64,000 bases of DNA, from contig NZ_CALPCX010000001.1 of the NCBI RefSeq assembly GCF_943193125.1, positions 682,001 to 746,000 of the forward strand, in the 5' to 3' direction. A program made the translations under genes and the position numbers. Shown here piece by piece: positions 16,251 through 25,414 of the stretch. This DNA is from Adlercreutzia agrestimuris (GTDB lineage Bacteria > Actinomycetota > Coriobacteriia > Coriobacteriales > Eggerthellaceae). The notes below the pieces were generated by a model. That model saw nothing but the letters and a program-made list of their open reading frames with translations. It was not told the origin of the DNA and made no database searches. The stretch's first letter is position 1. Every line of letters starts with the position of its first letter.

Positions 16251-17000
16251 TCATTGCTTTTGTTCGTTGAAGCATTTGAGGAAGAGGCGGTATATGGTGT
16301 CGTCGTCAGTCAGTTCGGGGTGGAACGTGCAGCCAATTTGGTTGTTGTATTGCACTGCAACGGGCTCGTCGTTAAGCATGATGAGGGGTTGAACTTCGGA
16401 CGAAAGCGCAGTTATGCGGGGTGCACGGATGCATACCAGCGGGATTTTTTGCGTGTGTGCCGGCAGTGAATTTTCAGCAGCAGGCGAAAGCGATGGAGAT
16501 GGCGTGCGAGTTGCAAGGACTGCTTCAGCAACAAAGCTTCCAAGCTGGCGCCCATAGCCGTTGCGCAGCACGGTGATGGGGAGCGTGCGAAAGCCATTTA
16601 CGGGCGATGCAGGGTGGGTGGACTCGTCGAATGCGGACAGAGCAGAAGCTGAATCCAAAACAGCGCGCCCATCGCTTGCAGATTGCACCTGTTGTGCAAG
16701 CAAGATCAAGCCTGCACAGGTGCCCAAAACAGGCAAGCCGCTAGCAATGCGCGCCTGCAGCGGATCGAACATTTCCAGCTCGTGGAGAAGCTTTGCTTGT
16801 ACGGTTGATTCGCCACCGGGAAGCACGAGAGCGTCAAAGTGTTGTTGCAGGTCAGCCTTTTGGCGAAGCTGAGTAGTTTTGCAGCCCAGCTGAGTAAGCT
16901 TCCTTTCGTGTTCAACAAAAGCTCCTTGGAGCGCCAGCACCGCAACAGTTGGGGATTCTGGAACGGCGGCGGTTGTGGATGAGTTTGCGGAGAGCATCAT
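16251..17000 (-). CDS. pdxT: Pyridoxal 5'-phosphate synthase glutaminase subunit
   Basis: PdxT is a class I glutamine amidotransferase that supplies ammonia to PdxS for vitamin B6 synthesis. Visible motifs are [11 protein letters not shown] at the start, LPGGEST, the nucleophile loop [10 protein letters not shown], and the C-terminal His-Glu pair in TFHPELTDD. At 249 residues it is longer than most PdxT (about 190-200); an insertion around residues 110-175 contains Ser/Pro-rich sequence. The ATG overlaps the pdxS stop as ATGA, so the two are translationally coupled. Confidence 0.95.
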   Translation of the reverse strand: MMLSANSSTTAAVPESPTVAVLALQGAFVEHERKLTQLGCKTTQLRQKADLQQHFDALVLPGGESTVQAKLLHELEMFDPLQARIASGLPVLGTCAGLILLAQQVQSASDGRAVLDSASALSAFDESTHPASPVNGFRTLPITVLRNGYGRQLGSFVAEAVLATRTPSPSLSPAAENSLPAHTQKIPLVCIRAPRITALSSEVQPLIMLNDEPVAVQYNNQIGCTFHPELTDDDTIYRLFLKCFNEQKQ

Positions 17001-17956
17001 TGACCACGTGCTTCCATAATGAGCTCAATCTCGTCAGCGTTAATGCCAACCATTGCTTCGCCAAGATTCTCAGAAAGCGATGCAAGCATTTCAGCGTCGG
17101 TAAAGTTGCTTACCGCTTTCACAATGGCGGCAGCGCGTTGCGCGGGATTGCCGGACTTGAAAATGCCGCTTCCCACAAACACGCCTTCAGCGCCAAGTTG
17201 CATCATAAGCGCGGCGTCAGCTGGCGTAGCAATGCCACCTGCAGCGAAATTCACGACGGGAAGTCGTCCGGTGTCGTGCACGAGTTTTAGTAGGTCATAC
17301 GGCACCTGCAAGCGTTTCGCTTCCTCGAAAAGCTCGTCAGGGCGCATCGTGGTAACGCGCGCAATCTCGGCATTCATCATGCGCATATGGCGCACCGCCT
17401 GCACAACGTCACCTGTGCCGGGCTCGCCTTTTGTACGAATCATCGTGGCGCCTTCTTGAATGCGACGCAATGCTTCTCCCAAGTTGCGTGCGCCGCAGAC
17501 AAATGGAACGGCAAAGGCAGTCTTGTCAATGTGATAGGTGTCGTCGGCAGGAGAGAGCACTTCGGATTCGTCGATGTAGTCAATCTCTATGGCTTGCAGG
17601 ATTTGCGCTTCGGCGAAGTGTCCAATACGGCATTTCGCCATAACGGGAATAGTGACGGCGTCCTGAATTCCCTTGATCATGGCGGGGTCACTCATGCGCG
17701 ATACGCCGCCTGCTGCACGGATGTCGGCGGGGATACGCTCTAGGGCCATGACTGCACATGCGCCAGCATCTTCGGCAATGCGTGCCTGCTCAGGAGTGGT
17801 GACGTCCATGATGACGCCGCCTTTGAGCATTTGGGCAAGTTGGCAATTTAGCGCATGACGCTCGGCGAACGTGTGAGCGACCGGGGCGCTGGGAGTGCTG
17901 GGAGTGCTTGGTGCGCTGGGCGCGCTGGGAACGGTGGGTGCGGTTTGCATAGTCAT
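16997..17956 (-). CDS. pdxS: Pyridoxal 5'-phosphate synthase lyase subunit
   Basis: PdxS forms the (beta/alpha)8 synthase that builds PLP from ribose 5-phosphate, glyceraldehyde 3-phosphate and ammonia. It has [16 protein letters not shown], the catalytic-lysine regions [10 protein letters not shown] and RTKGEPGTG, and the phosphate-binding [13 protein letters not shown] and GVFVGSGIF. The first 22 residues are a non-conserved Pro/Ser/Ala/Thr tract ([14 protein letters not shown]) ahead of the usual N-terminus. AAAGGATC precedes ATG 17956. It is divergent from a MocR-type regulator. Confidence 0.96.
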   Translation of the reverse strand: MTMQTAPTVPSAPSAPSTPSTPSAPVAHTFAERHALNCQLAQMLKGGVIMDVTTPEQARIAEDAGACAVMALERIPADIRAAGGVSRMSDPAMIKGIQDAVTIPVMAKCRIGHFAEAQILQAIEIDYIDESEVLSPADDTYHIDKTAFAVPFVCGARNLGEALRRIQEGATMIRTKGEPGTGDVVQAVRHMRMMNAEIARVTTMRPDELFEEAKRLQVPYDLLKLVHDTGRLPVVNFAAGGIATPADAALMMQLGAEGVFVGSGIFKSGNPAQRAAAIVKAVSNFTDAEMLASLSENLGEAMVGINADEIELIMEARGQ

Positions 17957-17962
17957 ATGAGA

Positions 17963-18012
17963 TCCTTTCGCGGTTTGAGCGGCTCAAGTGAGAATTAAGT
18001 TGAGCGAAAGGA
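17963..18012. promoter_or_regulatory. Candidate PdxR operator region
   Basis: Between pdxS and pdxR lie a perfect 6+1+6 palindrome TTGAGC-G-GCTCAA (17975-17987), a second TTGAGCG at 18000 giving a direct repeat 25 bp apart, and a 9-bp inverted repeat TCCTTTCGC (17963) / GCGAAAGGA (18004). MocR/PdxR regulators typically bind spaced direct repeats in such divergent regions. Confidence 0.55.
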
Positions 18013-18068
18013 TAAGCAATAACTGGTATGAGTGATATATTCAAAACGTAAAGATTTGATAAGGTCAG

Positions 18069-19622
18069 ATGGTAAGGATTTCCAAAAAAGTGCTCACTTA
18101 CAACTTGCAAAAGGGCAACCGACCGCTTTATGAGCAGCTCTATTTAGCCATCCGTGGCGATATTGAATGCGGGCGTATTGCCGCAGATGAGCAACTCCCT
18201 TCAAAGCGCCTGCTGGCTCGGCATCTCAGCGTGAGTGTGATCACGGTAGAAGGAGCTTATGATCAGCTTGTTGCAGAGGGTTATGTGCGCGCTGAGCCGC
18301 GGCGTGGATACTTTGCCTGCCCGTTTGAACAAGTTGCACCTGTCAAAAAACGCGCAGCTGAGCCTCGTGGCAAAGCATATGGCGAAGGTGCTGGCGAACA
18401 AGGCATCGCCCAACCGCAAGCAGAAACTATGATGGATTTGAGCGGCGCGCAATCACCTTTGGGACTCTTTCCATATGCCGCATGGGCGCGAACGATGCGT
18501 GCGGTTTTGAGCGAAGAGACCGAGATGACGCTGCAGCAAGCAGCACATCCGCGGGGCGCATATGCGCTTCGCAGCGCCATTGCTGCGCACCTGAGAGGTT
18601 TGCGCGGAATGGACGTTTCTCCAGATCAGATAGTGGTAGGAGCCGGAGCGCAGTTGCTCTATGCGTTGATTGTGCAATTGCTTGGTCGCGAACGCGTTTT
18701 TGCCATAGAGAACCCGGGTTATCGCCGTTTGTTGCAAATCTATCGTGCGAACGATGTGCAATGTGTGCCCGTGTTGCTGGATAGTGCAGGTCCGCGGCCT
18801 GATGAATTGATGCACAGCGAAGCAAGTGTGTTGCATTGCATGCCGTCGCACCAATTTCCAACAGGCATTACGACGCCAGTAGGGCGCAGGCAGGAGTTGC
18901 TGGCGTGGGCTGCAGAGAGACCTTCTGCAAGCCATGTGAAGCGTTATATTATTGAAGATGACTTTGATTGCGAGTTTCGCATGACTGGTCGACCGGTGCC
19001 GTCGCTTATGAGCATGGACACCAACAATACGGTTATTTATACCAACACATTCACCAAGACGCTTGGCGCTACGTTTCGCATTGGCTATACGGTTTTGCCG
19101 CAAGAGCTTTCGCATGTATTCGACTCTGAACTAGGGTTTTACAGTTGCACCGTAGGAGCACTTGAGCAGTTAACCCTCGCGCGTTTTATGATGTCGGGCG
19201 AATACGAGCGACATATAAATAGGCAACGTACGCATTTTCGTCGGGTGCAAAATGCGTTTGTTCGAGCGCTGAATGCAACAAAGATGGCGCCTTTTTTGAA
19301 GACGCACCATGTGGGATCGGGTCTGCATTTCATGCTTGAACTGGATGTATTTCATAATGACATGGTGTCTGCTGAGGTGCAAAACCGCGGATGTGTTTCG
19401 CTGGAGCAGAAGGTGGCGGATGCAGTGCTTAAACGTGGGTTAAAGCTTGCGCCGTTGAGCGAGTTTTGGTTGGCTTGTTCGCACAAGCAAAGTTCACCAC
19501 TCTCAAACAATCCTCAGTTTATGATGAATGTGACAACCCTTGCGGAGGATGATGTTGAAAACGTTGCGAAAATACTCTCTGATGCGGTTGCAGAGGTACT
19601 TGCATGTATTGACAGCAACTGA
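18069..19622 (+). CDS. pdxR: MocR/PdxR-type regulator (GntR HTH plus aminotransferase-like domain)
   Basis: This 517-residue protein has an N-terminal winged helix (LYLAIRGDIECGRI, LPSKRLLARHLSVS, VEGAYDQLVAEGYV) joined to a fold-type I aminotransferase-like domain. That domain has the PLP-lysine region TNTFTKTLGATFRIGY and the upstream EDDFDCEFR. MocR proteins sense PLP through this domain. Divergence from pdxST with only 112 bp between makes PdxR, the activator of PLP synthesis, the best identification. Length is slightly above the usual 450-490. Confidence 0.88.
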   Translation: MVRISKKVLTYNLQKGNRPLYEQLYLAIRGDIECGRIAADEQLPSKRLLARHLSVSVITVEGAYDQLVAEGYVRAEPRRGYFACPFEQVAPVKKRAAEPRGKAYGEGAGEQGIAQPQAETMMDLSGAQSPLGLFPYAAWARTMRAVLSEETEMTLQQAAHPRGAYALRSAIAAHLRGLRGMDVSPDQIVVGAGAQLLYALIVQLLGRERVFAIENPGYRRLLQIYRANDVQCVPVLLDSAGPRPDELMHSEASVLHCMPSHQFPTGITTPVGRRQELLAWAAERPSASHVKRYIIEDDFDCEFRMTGRPVPSLMSMDTNNTVIYTNTFTKTLGATFRIGYTVLPQELSHVFDSELGFYSCTVGALEQLTLARFMMSGEYERHINRQRTHFRRVQNAFVRALNATKMAPFLKTHHVGSGLHFMLELDVFHNDMVSAEVQNRGCVSLEQKVADAVLKRGLKLAPLSEFWLACSHKQSSPLSNNPQFMMNVTTLAEDDVENVAKILSDAVAEVLACIDSN

Positions 19623-19680
19623 GCAAATTCAGGGTAAGTGGCTATAGTGCGTTGCGCAAAGCGTACAAGAAGGAGTGCAG

Positions 19681-20292
19681 ATGTGCGGGAGATGTATTAC
19701 GCTCACCTATGATGAAGTGATGGATGTAATTCACCAAATTGAGGTAGGCGTTCCTGTTCAGGTTGAACCGGATTGGCCGGCACAGTATCCCCAGGCGTAT
19801 CCGAAATCTCGCGTACCTCTCATTTTGAACGAAGCTGCATCTCACACAGGTCAGCAGCTGCAGCTTTTTGCGGAAGAAAAAACGTGGGGCTTTGAAGAGT
19901 CCTGGAAAAGCGGCGTAGTATTCAACACGCGCATTGAAAGTGCCGATAAGCCCATGTGGCGAGAATCTCTCAAGCAGCGGAGATGCGTGATATGTGCGCG
20001 CGGATTCTTTGAGACGCATGCAACTGAAACTGTGCCTTCGTCAAAAACGGGTCGTATGATTAAGGCGCAATATGAGTTTAGCGTGCCTGATCAGAGCATA
20101 CTTTTTATCGGAGGCATTTGGAAAGAGGATCGCTTTTCCATGGTGACAACGCAGGCGAATGCGGATATGGCGCGCATTCATCACCGCATGCCTCTGGTGC
20201 TTCGTCCGGCAGAATTACCCTGTTGGTTTGGACCTGAATATCTGAGCCTTGCTGATAGAAGTGCTATTCCGTTGATAGCGCAACGTGCATAG
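19681..20292 (+). CDS. SRAP domain protein (YedK/HMCES family)
   Basis: This 203-residue protein begins Met-Cys-Gly-Arg, placing the catalytic Cys2 exactly as required for the thiazolidine crosslink that SRAP proteins form with abasic sites in single-stranded DNA. Other family motifs are NTRIES, RRCVICARGFFE and HHRMPLVL. AAGGAG lies upstream of ATG 19681; a GTG two codons earlier would mask Cys2 and is rejected. It acts in protection of abasic sites during DNA synthesis. Confidence 0.93.
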   Translation: MCGRCITLTYDEVMDVIHQIEVGVPVQVEPDWPAQYPQAYPKSRVPLILNEAASHTGQQLQLFAEEKTWGFEESWKSGVVFNTRIESADKPMWRESLKQRRCVICARGFFETHATETVPSSKTGRMIKAQYEFSVPDQSILFIGGIWKEDRFSMVTTQANADMARIHHRMPLVLRPAELPCWFGPEYLSLADRSAIPLIAQRA

Positions 20293-20312
20293 CAAATGCC
20301 TCAACACGCGTG

Positions 20313-21194
20313 TTACTTGCTGAGCGTGTGGAAGGCAAAATCCGCTTCGCCATTGTCAAACTGTGCTTCTATCTCATAGAGAAAGCCTGGTTCAATGTCG
20401 AATGTGAACCGGTCGCTTTCAACTTGTGTGAAAGCTACGGGTGTTGTACCTGCCCCTGTACTTTCAACAATTTTGCCCTGCCCATCAAAGGCCACCGACA
20501 CGCATTCAATGGTGACGGTGGTGGGGACGTGCGAAAAACTGAGTGTTGCCTCAGTAGGTGCGGTGATTGTTGCATCCAATACGCTATCAGAAACCACCTC
20601 TGAGTCATCAGTTGTATTGGCATCAAGAGACAGTGTGATTTGGCCCAGGTCAGAGCTGTATTCGAGCGATGCATACGGGGCGGCGTTTGCGTCAGCACCA
20701 CCAGCCCACATCTCAACAACGTCGGCATAAGCATCCGCATCGGCTGGGTTGCCTTGCTCAAGTACCTGCACGCGCGCAATGCCGGGGTACTGTCCTGGAT
20801 AGCTTTCGAGCATGATACCGTTGCCGCTTACTTGCACGATGTTGCCTACTGCCAGGTCATTTGCGTTTATGTGCTTGCCCTCAGCGTCGTAAATCTGACC
20901 AAGTGGGAGGGTGGGAACGTAAGGCGTATTGGTTTCTTGATCAACAAAAAGTGCCTCGTCGTTTTGGAGATAAATGACCAAAGCTTCGCTTACTTCACTG
21001 TCATCAGTTGGAGTGGATGCTGACTTGTCAGCGCTTTGAGCTGCGGGATCGGCTTGCGGCTGGTTTGTGCTACAAGCCGATAAACACAAAGCAACTATCA
21101 GTATGCTGAGGACAACAGCTACGCCTATCACGTGCGCAAATGCGCTGGGGATTTCTTGTGCAGAGCAATGCGAAGTATGGTTTCTGCTGGTCAT
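20313..21194 (-). CDS. Putative lipoprotein of unknown function
   Basis: This 293-residue protein has an N-terminal basic and hydrophobic segment ending in LCLSAC, a lipobox whose Cys is near residue 41, then a Ser/Thr/Gln/Asp-rich linker. The extracellular part contains LPLGQIYDAEGKHINAND and GNIVQVSGNGIMLESYPGQYPG, resembling a small beta-barrel (DUF3221-like) domain. The rest is acidic and predicted beta-rich. It is monocistronic on the minus strand. No enzymatic motif is seen. Confidence 0.72.
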   Translation of the reverse strand: MTSRNHTSHCSAQEIPSAFAHVIGVAVVLSILIVALCLSACSTNQPQADPAAQSADKSASTPTDDSEVSEALVIYLQNDEALFVDQETNTPYVPTLPLGQIYDAEGKHINANDLAVGNIVQVSGNGIMLESYPGQYPGIARVQVLEQGNPADADAYADVVEMWAGGADANAAPYASLEYSSDLGQITLSLDANTTDDSEVVSDSVLDATITAPTEATLSFSHVPTTVTIECVSVAFDGQGKIVESTGAGTTPVAFTQVESDRFTFDIEPGFLYEIEAQFDNGEADFAFHTLSK

Positions 21195-21280
21195 GGCGGC
21201 GTCCCTTCTTGGCGCTCACGCAAGTATGAGCAAACGTGCATAAAACAAGATAGGTAAGTGTGTTGGTGAACCCCGTTTGC

Positions 21281-22498
21281 TTAGAGTGCTTCGGCAATCA
21301 CTTCGCCCAGTTTTTTGATGCCGTCGCGAATGGTTTGCTCATCGGCATTGGTGAAGTTGAGGCGCATCGTGCTGTGTACGGCTGGCTCTGCATAGAAAGG
21401 GTCACCTGGTACAAATGCTACACCACGCTCAAGGGCTTTCGGGAATAATTCCATGGTACTGATACCTTCAGGTAAGGTTGCCCACAAAAACATGCCACCT
21501 TCTGGCTTGGTAAAAGAGACTTCTGCAGGGAAGAATTCTGCCATTGCATCAGTCATAGCTTGAGCTTGTGAACGATAAAGATCGCGAATCTTGACAAGGT
21601 GCTCGTCAAGATCATTGTGCTTGAGGTAGTCCAAGATGACGAACTGCGAAAAAACGTTTGTGTGCAGGTCAGCCGCTTCCTTCGCAATGGAAAGATTGCG
21701 CAGGAGCTCGTGATCTTTGGTGAGAATGTAACCCATACGCATGCCTGGGGTGACGGTCTTTGAGAATGAGCCCATGATAAGACCATGCGGGTGATTCGTG
21801 CCTCCAATGTAAGGAAGCGACGCGCCTTCAAAACGCAATTCACCATAAGGATCGTCTTCAACAACCACAATGTTTTGGTCGGCCAGCACTTCGCGAACCG
21901 CTTCACGTCCTTCCGCAGAATAGGTCAGACCGGTGGGGTTCTGGAAGTTCGGGATGAGATAGATCATCTTAGCGCCTGCTGACAGGGCGTTTTTTAACTC
22001 GGCGATGTTGAGCCCTTCGTTAGTAAGCTCTACCTCGCGAAAGACTGGTTGATGGAGTGCGAATGCCTGGATGGCTGCAAGATAGGTTGGTTTTTCAACG
22101 ATAACACCATCACCTTTATCAAGAAGCACTTTACCCAGCAAGTCCAGGATTTGCTGAGATCCTGTTGTGATCAGGACATCTTCGGTTACGTAGTCAGTTC
22201 CGAAACGCTGGTTATAACGATTGGCTACCCACTCGCGCAATTCGTCTACACCGGCAGTTGCAGAATACTGAAAAGCGGTTGCGCCGTGCTGGGCGACAAC
22301 GCGCTGCATGGATTCCATGAGTTTTTCTTGGGGGAAGGAAATGGGGTTTGGAAGACCGCCTGCAAAAGAGGTCACGTTGGGATCGGAGGCTGCCTTCAAG
22401 ATTGCGCGAACAAATGACGGCGGAGTTGACTTAATGCCATCGGAGAGCAGGTCGTCAATAGCAAAATTCTGAGCAAGCGTGGTATCCATCGTATTCAT
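21281..22498 (-). CDS. PLP-dependent aminotransferase, class I/II (2-aminoadipate/LysN-like)
   Basis: This 405-residue fold-type I aminotransferase has FAGGLPNPISFP near the N-terminus, the PLP-contact motifs TTGSQQILDLLGK, PNFQNPTGLTYS and VVEDDPYGELRF, the Schiff-base lysine in GSFSKTVTPGMRMGY, and the carboxylate-binding Arg in MRLNF. This pattern is typical of LysN/ARO8-type enzymes with broad 2-oxo-acid specificity. ATG 22498 follows GGAGGTCACT. It lies downstream of a PuuD-like gene on the same strand. Confidence 0.92.
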   Translation of the reverse strand: MNTMDTTLAQNFAIDDLLSDGIKSTPPSFVRAILKAASDPNVTSFAGGLPNPISFPQEKLMESMQRVVAQHGATAFQYSATAGVDELREWVANRYNQRFGTDYVTEDVLITTGSQQILDLLGKVLLDKGDGVIVEKPTYLAAIQAFALHQPVFREVELTNEGLNIAELKNALSAGAKMIYLIPNFQNPTGLTYSAEGREAVREVLADQNIVVVEDDPYGELRFEGASLPYIGGTNHPHGLIMGSFSKTVTPGMRMGYILTKDHELLRNLSIAKEAADLHTNVFSQFVILDYLKHNDLDEHLVKIRDLYRSQAQAMTDAMAEFFPAEVSFTKPEGGMFLWATLPEGISTMELFPKALERGVAFVPGDPFYAEPAVHSTMRLNFTNADEQTIRDGIKKLGEVIAEAL

Positions 22499-22557
22499 AG
22501 TGACCTCCAAGATTTTAAGTACTCTCTCATTGTTTCACTCGCTGCAGAGACTGTGGG

Positions 22558-23463
22558 CTACATTTTGGTACGCGGCATATGGCTTGGCATAATAGGCTTT
22601 CGCTGGCGATAGCTGGTTGCTGCTTCAACGAATGCGCTGAAAAGTGGCTGCATTGTGCTATTGGCGAAAAATTCTGGATGCCACTGAACGCCCAAAAAGA
22701 AGCTTAAGGCAGGAGACTCAATAGCTTCAACAAGCCCTTCGGGATCATGGGCGCATACGAGCAATCCTTCGCCAAGTTTCTTAATTGCCTGATGGTGCAT
22801 GGAATTAACGGCAATAGGGTCGCATCCAAGGATTCGTTGTAGCTGCGAATCTGGTGTAGTGGAGACCTCATGAGTGGGAATGTGATAGCAGTTGATCTGG
22901 CAATGTGAGGACGAAAAAACAGGAACGGATTCTTGCGAATCGCGCACCGAGGCGTGCGAAGTTGTGCCCATTGAGATATGTAGCGCCGCATTTGTTGAGT
23001 GATGCTCCGCGTAGTGAGGGCAAGCGTCACAGGTAAAGACACTCGTGGATGGCATCTTTGAGAGTTCGGCATCGATATCTTGATAAAGCGTGCCTCCGCA
23101 TGAAACGTTCATGGCCTGCATTCCACGACAGATACCAAGTACCGGTATGTCATAGTGCTTGGCGAAATCAAGGATGAGGTGCTCTGTCTCTTCGCGTTGC
23201 GAACAAAACTCACTCAGGTGCGCGCCGGTGACGCTTTCGCCATAACGACGAGGATCTATATCTTGGCCACCGGAGAGGAGAAAACCATCAAAATTTGGAA
23301 GAAGCGCCTCCTGAATTGCACTGCTTGAAGCAAGCGGAAGTACGAGTGGGATTGCACCTGACTGCGCGAGAGCATTCATGTATCTATTAGGGATTATAAG
23401 TGCATCTTCGTCAAGTTGATACGAAGGAACAACGCCAATGAGTGGGTAGTCTTTTTGGTTCAT
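22558..23463 (-). CDS. Gamma-glutamyl-gamma-aminobutyrate hydrolase family (PuuD-like) class I amidotransferase
   Basis: This 301-residue enzyme has the peptidase C26 layout: LLSGGQDIDPRRYG oxyanion region, nucleophile loop GICRGMQAMNVSCGG and the His-Glu of GVQWHPEFF. The family cleaves gamma-glutamyl amides, for example in putrescine breakdown. Between residues about 155 and 185 it has a Ser/His/Thr-rich insertion not typical of the family. It starts 12 bp after the Rrf2 regulator stop, so the two are likely cotranscribed. Confidence 0.88.
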   Translation of the reverse strand: MNQKDYPLIGVVPSYQLDEDALIIPNRYMNALAQSGAIPLVLPLASSSAIQEALLPNFDGFLLSGGQDIDPRRYGESVTGAHLSEFCSQREETEHLILDFAKHYDIPVLGICRGMQAMNVSCGGTLYQDIDAELSKMPSTSVFTCDACPHYAEHHSTNAALHISMGTTSHASVRDSQESVPVFSSSHCQINCYHIPTHEVSTTPDSQLQRILGCDPIAVNSMHHQAIKKLGEGLLVCAHDPEGLVEAIESPALSFFLGVQWHPEFFANSTMQPLFSAFVEAATSYRQRKPIMPSHMPRTKM

Positions 23464-23475
23464 AGCATCACGCTT

Positions 23476-23892
23476 TTAATGTGTTGGCGCGCTGCCATAA
23501 GCAACATCTGCCAATGATTGATCTGCAAGGTATTGGTAGATGGCATCCTGAAGACCACCCCAAATGCGTCGCGACGCGCAGTCGTTTGCGCGCTCGCATG
23601 CACCTACATCAATTGTGCAGGTCAAAAGCTCTAAGCCGTCTTCGGACGCGCTGACAATGTCTGCAAGTGTGATGTCATGTGCGTCGCGACTGAGACGGTA
23701 TCCCCCAAGCGGTCCACGCGTGACAAGAAGCAGGTGGGCGTTGACAAGGGGTGCTGCAACCTGCTCAAGGTATTTCTTGGAAATCCCTTGACGTGCAGCA
23801 ACGTCTTTTAATGCCACGCGCCCGTCTTGTTGATTGCGGGCAACATCAATCATGAGACGCATCCCATAACGGGTTTTCGTTGATATTTTCAT
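23476..23892 (-). CDS. Rrf2 family transcriptional regulator (IscR-like)
   Basis: This 138-residue regulator has an N-terminal winged helix (STKTRYGMRLMIDVA, ISKKYLEQVAAPLVNA, GGYRLSR) and three cysteines spaced C-x6-C-x5-C near residues 93-106, close to the Fe-S ligand spacing of IscR. It is divergent from iscS and iscU, with a matching palindrome between, so it very probably senses Fe-S status and controls that operon and itself. PuuD-like and aminotransferase genes follow in the same direction. Confidence 0.9.
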   Translation of the reverse strand: MKISTKTRYGMRLMIDVARNQQDGRVALKDVAARQGISKKYLEQVAAPLVNAHLLLVTRGPLGGYRLSRDAHDITLADIVSASEDGLELLTCTIDVGACERANDCASRRIWGGLQDAIYQYLADQSLADVAYGSAPTH

Positions 23893-23945
23893 ACGTACTC
23901 ACTTTCAAAAGAGCAACAAAACACTGAATCAACAAGTGAAGCTTC

Positions 23946-23973
23946 TTGACAATTTGCTTGACCGTTATATTCT
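23946..23973 (+). promoter_or_regulatory. Putative sigma-A promoter of iscSU
   Basis: TTGACA at 23946-23951 and TATTCT at 23968-23973 have a 16-bp spacer. The -10 box touches the left end of the Rrf2 operator. Confidence 0.5.
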
Positions 23974-23999
23974 ATAGTCTAGCATATTACTAGACAATA
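23973..23999. promoter_or_regulatory. Rrf2/IscR operator
   Basis: An inverted repeat TATAGTCTAG-N7-CTAGACAATA (9 of 10 positions symmetrical) lies between the divergent Rrf2 regulator and iscS, just after the -10 box of the iscS-directed promoter. Position and symmetry fit repression by an Rrf2-family dimer. Confidence 0.65.
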
Positions 24000-24122
24000 G
24001 CAAAACGTAATCGCGAAGCGACAAGAGCGAAAAAGCAATCTTGAAGCGGAAACGAAGAAGAATCGACACTGAAGCGACATTACCAAAGAAACATTATCGA
24101 AGACGAAAGCGCAAGGGCAGCT

Positions 24123-25349
24123 ATGAAACAGATTTATTTGGATCACGCATCCACAACACCAGTTCGACCAGAAGTGTTGGACGCAATGATGCCGTATTTT
24201 GCCGAGGAGTTTGGCAATCCGTCATCCATTTATCCGCTGGGACAAACAGCGTCCGATGCGGTAGCAGAGGCGCGCGCAACGCTGGCAAGCATTCTTGGCG
24301 CAACTCCGCGTGAGGTGTTTTTTACCAGCGGTGGCACCGAAGCAGATAATTGGGCTATCAAGGGTTTTGCGCATGCAAACTGCGCAAAGGGCAAGCACAT
24401 TATAACGAGCGCCATCGAACATCATGCGGTGTTGCATACCTGCGAAGCGCTTGAGCGCGAAGGCTTCGAGGTGACTTATTTGCCCGTTGACGAACACGGT
24501 ATCGTGCATCCGGACACGCTTAAAGCTGCGTTGCGCCCGGACACCATTCTTGTGTCTGTCATGTTTGCGAACAACGAGATTGGAACTATTGAACCTATTG
24601 CTGAGTTGGCTGCGCTTACCCATGAGCACGGCGCGGTGTTCCATACTGATGCGGTGCAAGCGTTCGCCCATGAGCCCATAGATGTCAACGAGTTCGGAAT
24701 TGACATGCTTTCAGCCTCAGCGCACAAGATCTATGGCCCCAAAGGTGTAGGGCTGTTGTATGTGCGCAAGGGCATTAAGGTGGCTAATCTGCTGGATGGT
24801 GGTCAGCAAGAGCGCGGCAAACGCGGAACAACTGAGAACGTGCCGGGCATTGTGGGCTTTGCGAAGGCTGCTCAGCTGGCTTGGGCTGAGCTTACCCCTG
24901 AACATGATCGTCAGCTGGCGTTGCGCGATCATGCAATCAAACGCATTTTGGCAGAGATTCCGCACGCAAAACTCAATGGCAGCTGGGAAAGCAGACTGGC
25001 AAATAATGTTAATTTCTCATTTGAGTTCATTGAGGGCGAAGGCATGCTTTTGCAGTTAGCTGCGCGTGGTATTTGCGTTTCATCTGGTAGTGCGTGCACA
25101 TCCGGATCGCTTGATCCCAGCCATGTGTTGCTTGCTATTGGTTTGCCGCATGAAATTGCACATGGATCGCTGCGTCTCACTCTTGGTCGGAATACCACTA
25201 AAGAAGATGTGGATTTCGCCATTGATTCGCTTGCAGCTACGCTCAACAACTTGCGCATGATGAGCCCGTTGTATGAGGACTTCAAACAGGGCAGCGTCGA
25301 ATCAGTCATTGAGCGATTTGCAGCAGACGGTTTTCCTTATACCAATTAA
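24123..25349 (+). CDS. iscS: Cysteine desulfurase (NifS/IscS family)
   Basis: This 408-residue fold-type I PLP enzyme takes sulfur from cysteine for Fe-S assembly. It begins YLDHASTTPVRPEV. The PLP lysine is in SASAHKIYGPKGVGLLY and the catalytic cysteine loop reads SSGSACTSG, as in the group I (NifS/IscS) branch. The C-terminal RLTLGRNTT is conserved. AAGGG precedes ATG 24123. It is followed after 65 bp by the scaffold gene. It is probably repressed by the divergent Rrf2 regulator. Confidence 0.96.
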   Translation: MKQIYLDHASTTPVRPEVLDAMMPYFAEEFGNPSSIYPLGQTASDAVAEARATLASILGATPREVFFTSGGTEADNWAIKGFAHANCAKGKHIITSAIEHHAVLHTCEALEREGFEVTYLPVDEHGIVHPDTLKAALRPDTILVSVMFANNEIGTIEPIAELAALTHEHGAVFHTDAVQAFAHEPIDVNEFGIDMLSASAHKIYGPKGVGLLYVRKGIKVANLLDGGQQERGKRGTTENVPGIVGFAKAAQLAWAELTPEHDRQLALRDHAIKRILAEIPHAKLNGSWESRLANNVNFSFEFIEGEGMLLQLAARGICVSSGSACTSGSLDPSHVLLAIGLPHEIAHGSLRLTLGRNTTKEDVDFAIDSLAATLNNLRMMSPLYEDFKQGSVESVIERFAADGFPYTN

Positions 25350-25414
25350 CCAATCAGCACATGCATTTATGCAGCAGATATATTTGATACTTCAAGAAGA
25401 AAGCGAGCCTGAAA

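Noticed and set aside
18453..19115. Long open frame on the minus strand inside pdxR
   Set aside because: It lies fully antisense to a well-supported regulator gene, lacks a ribosome site and encodes an Arg/Cys/His-rich sequence typical of antisense frames.
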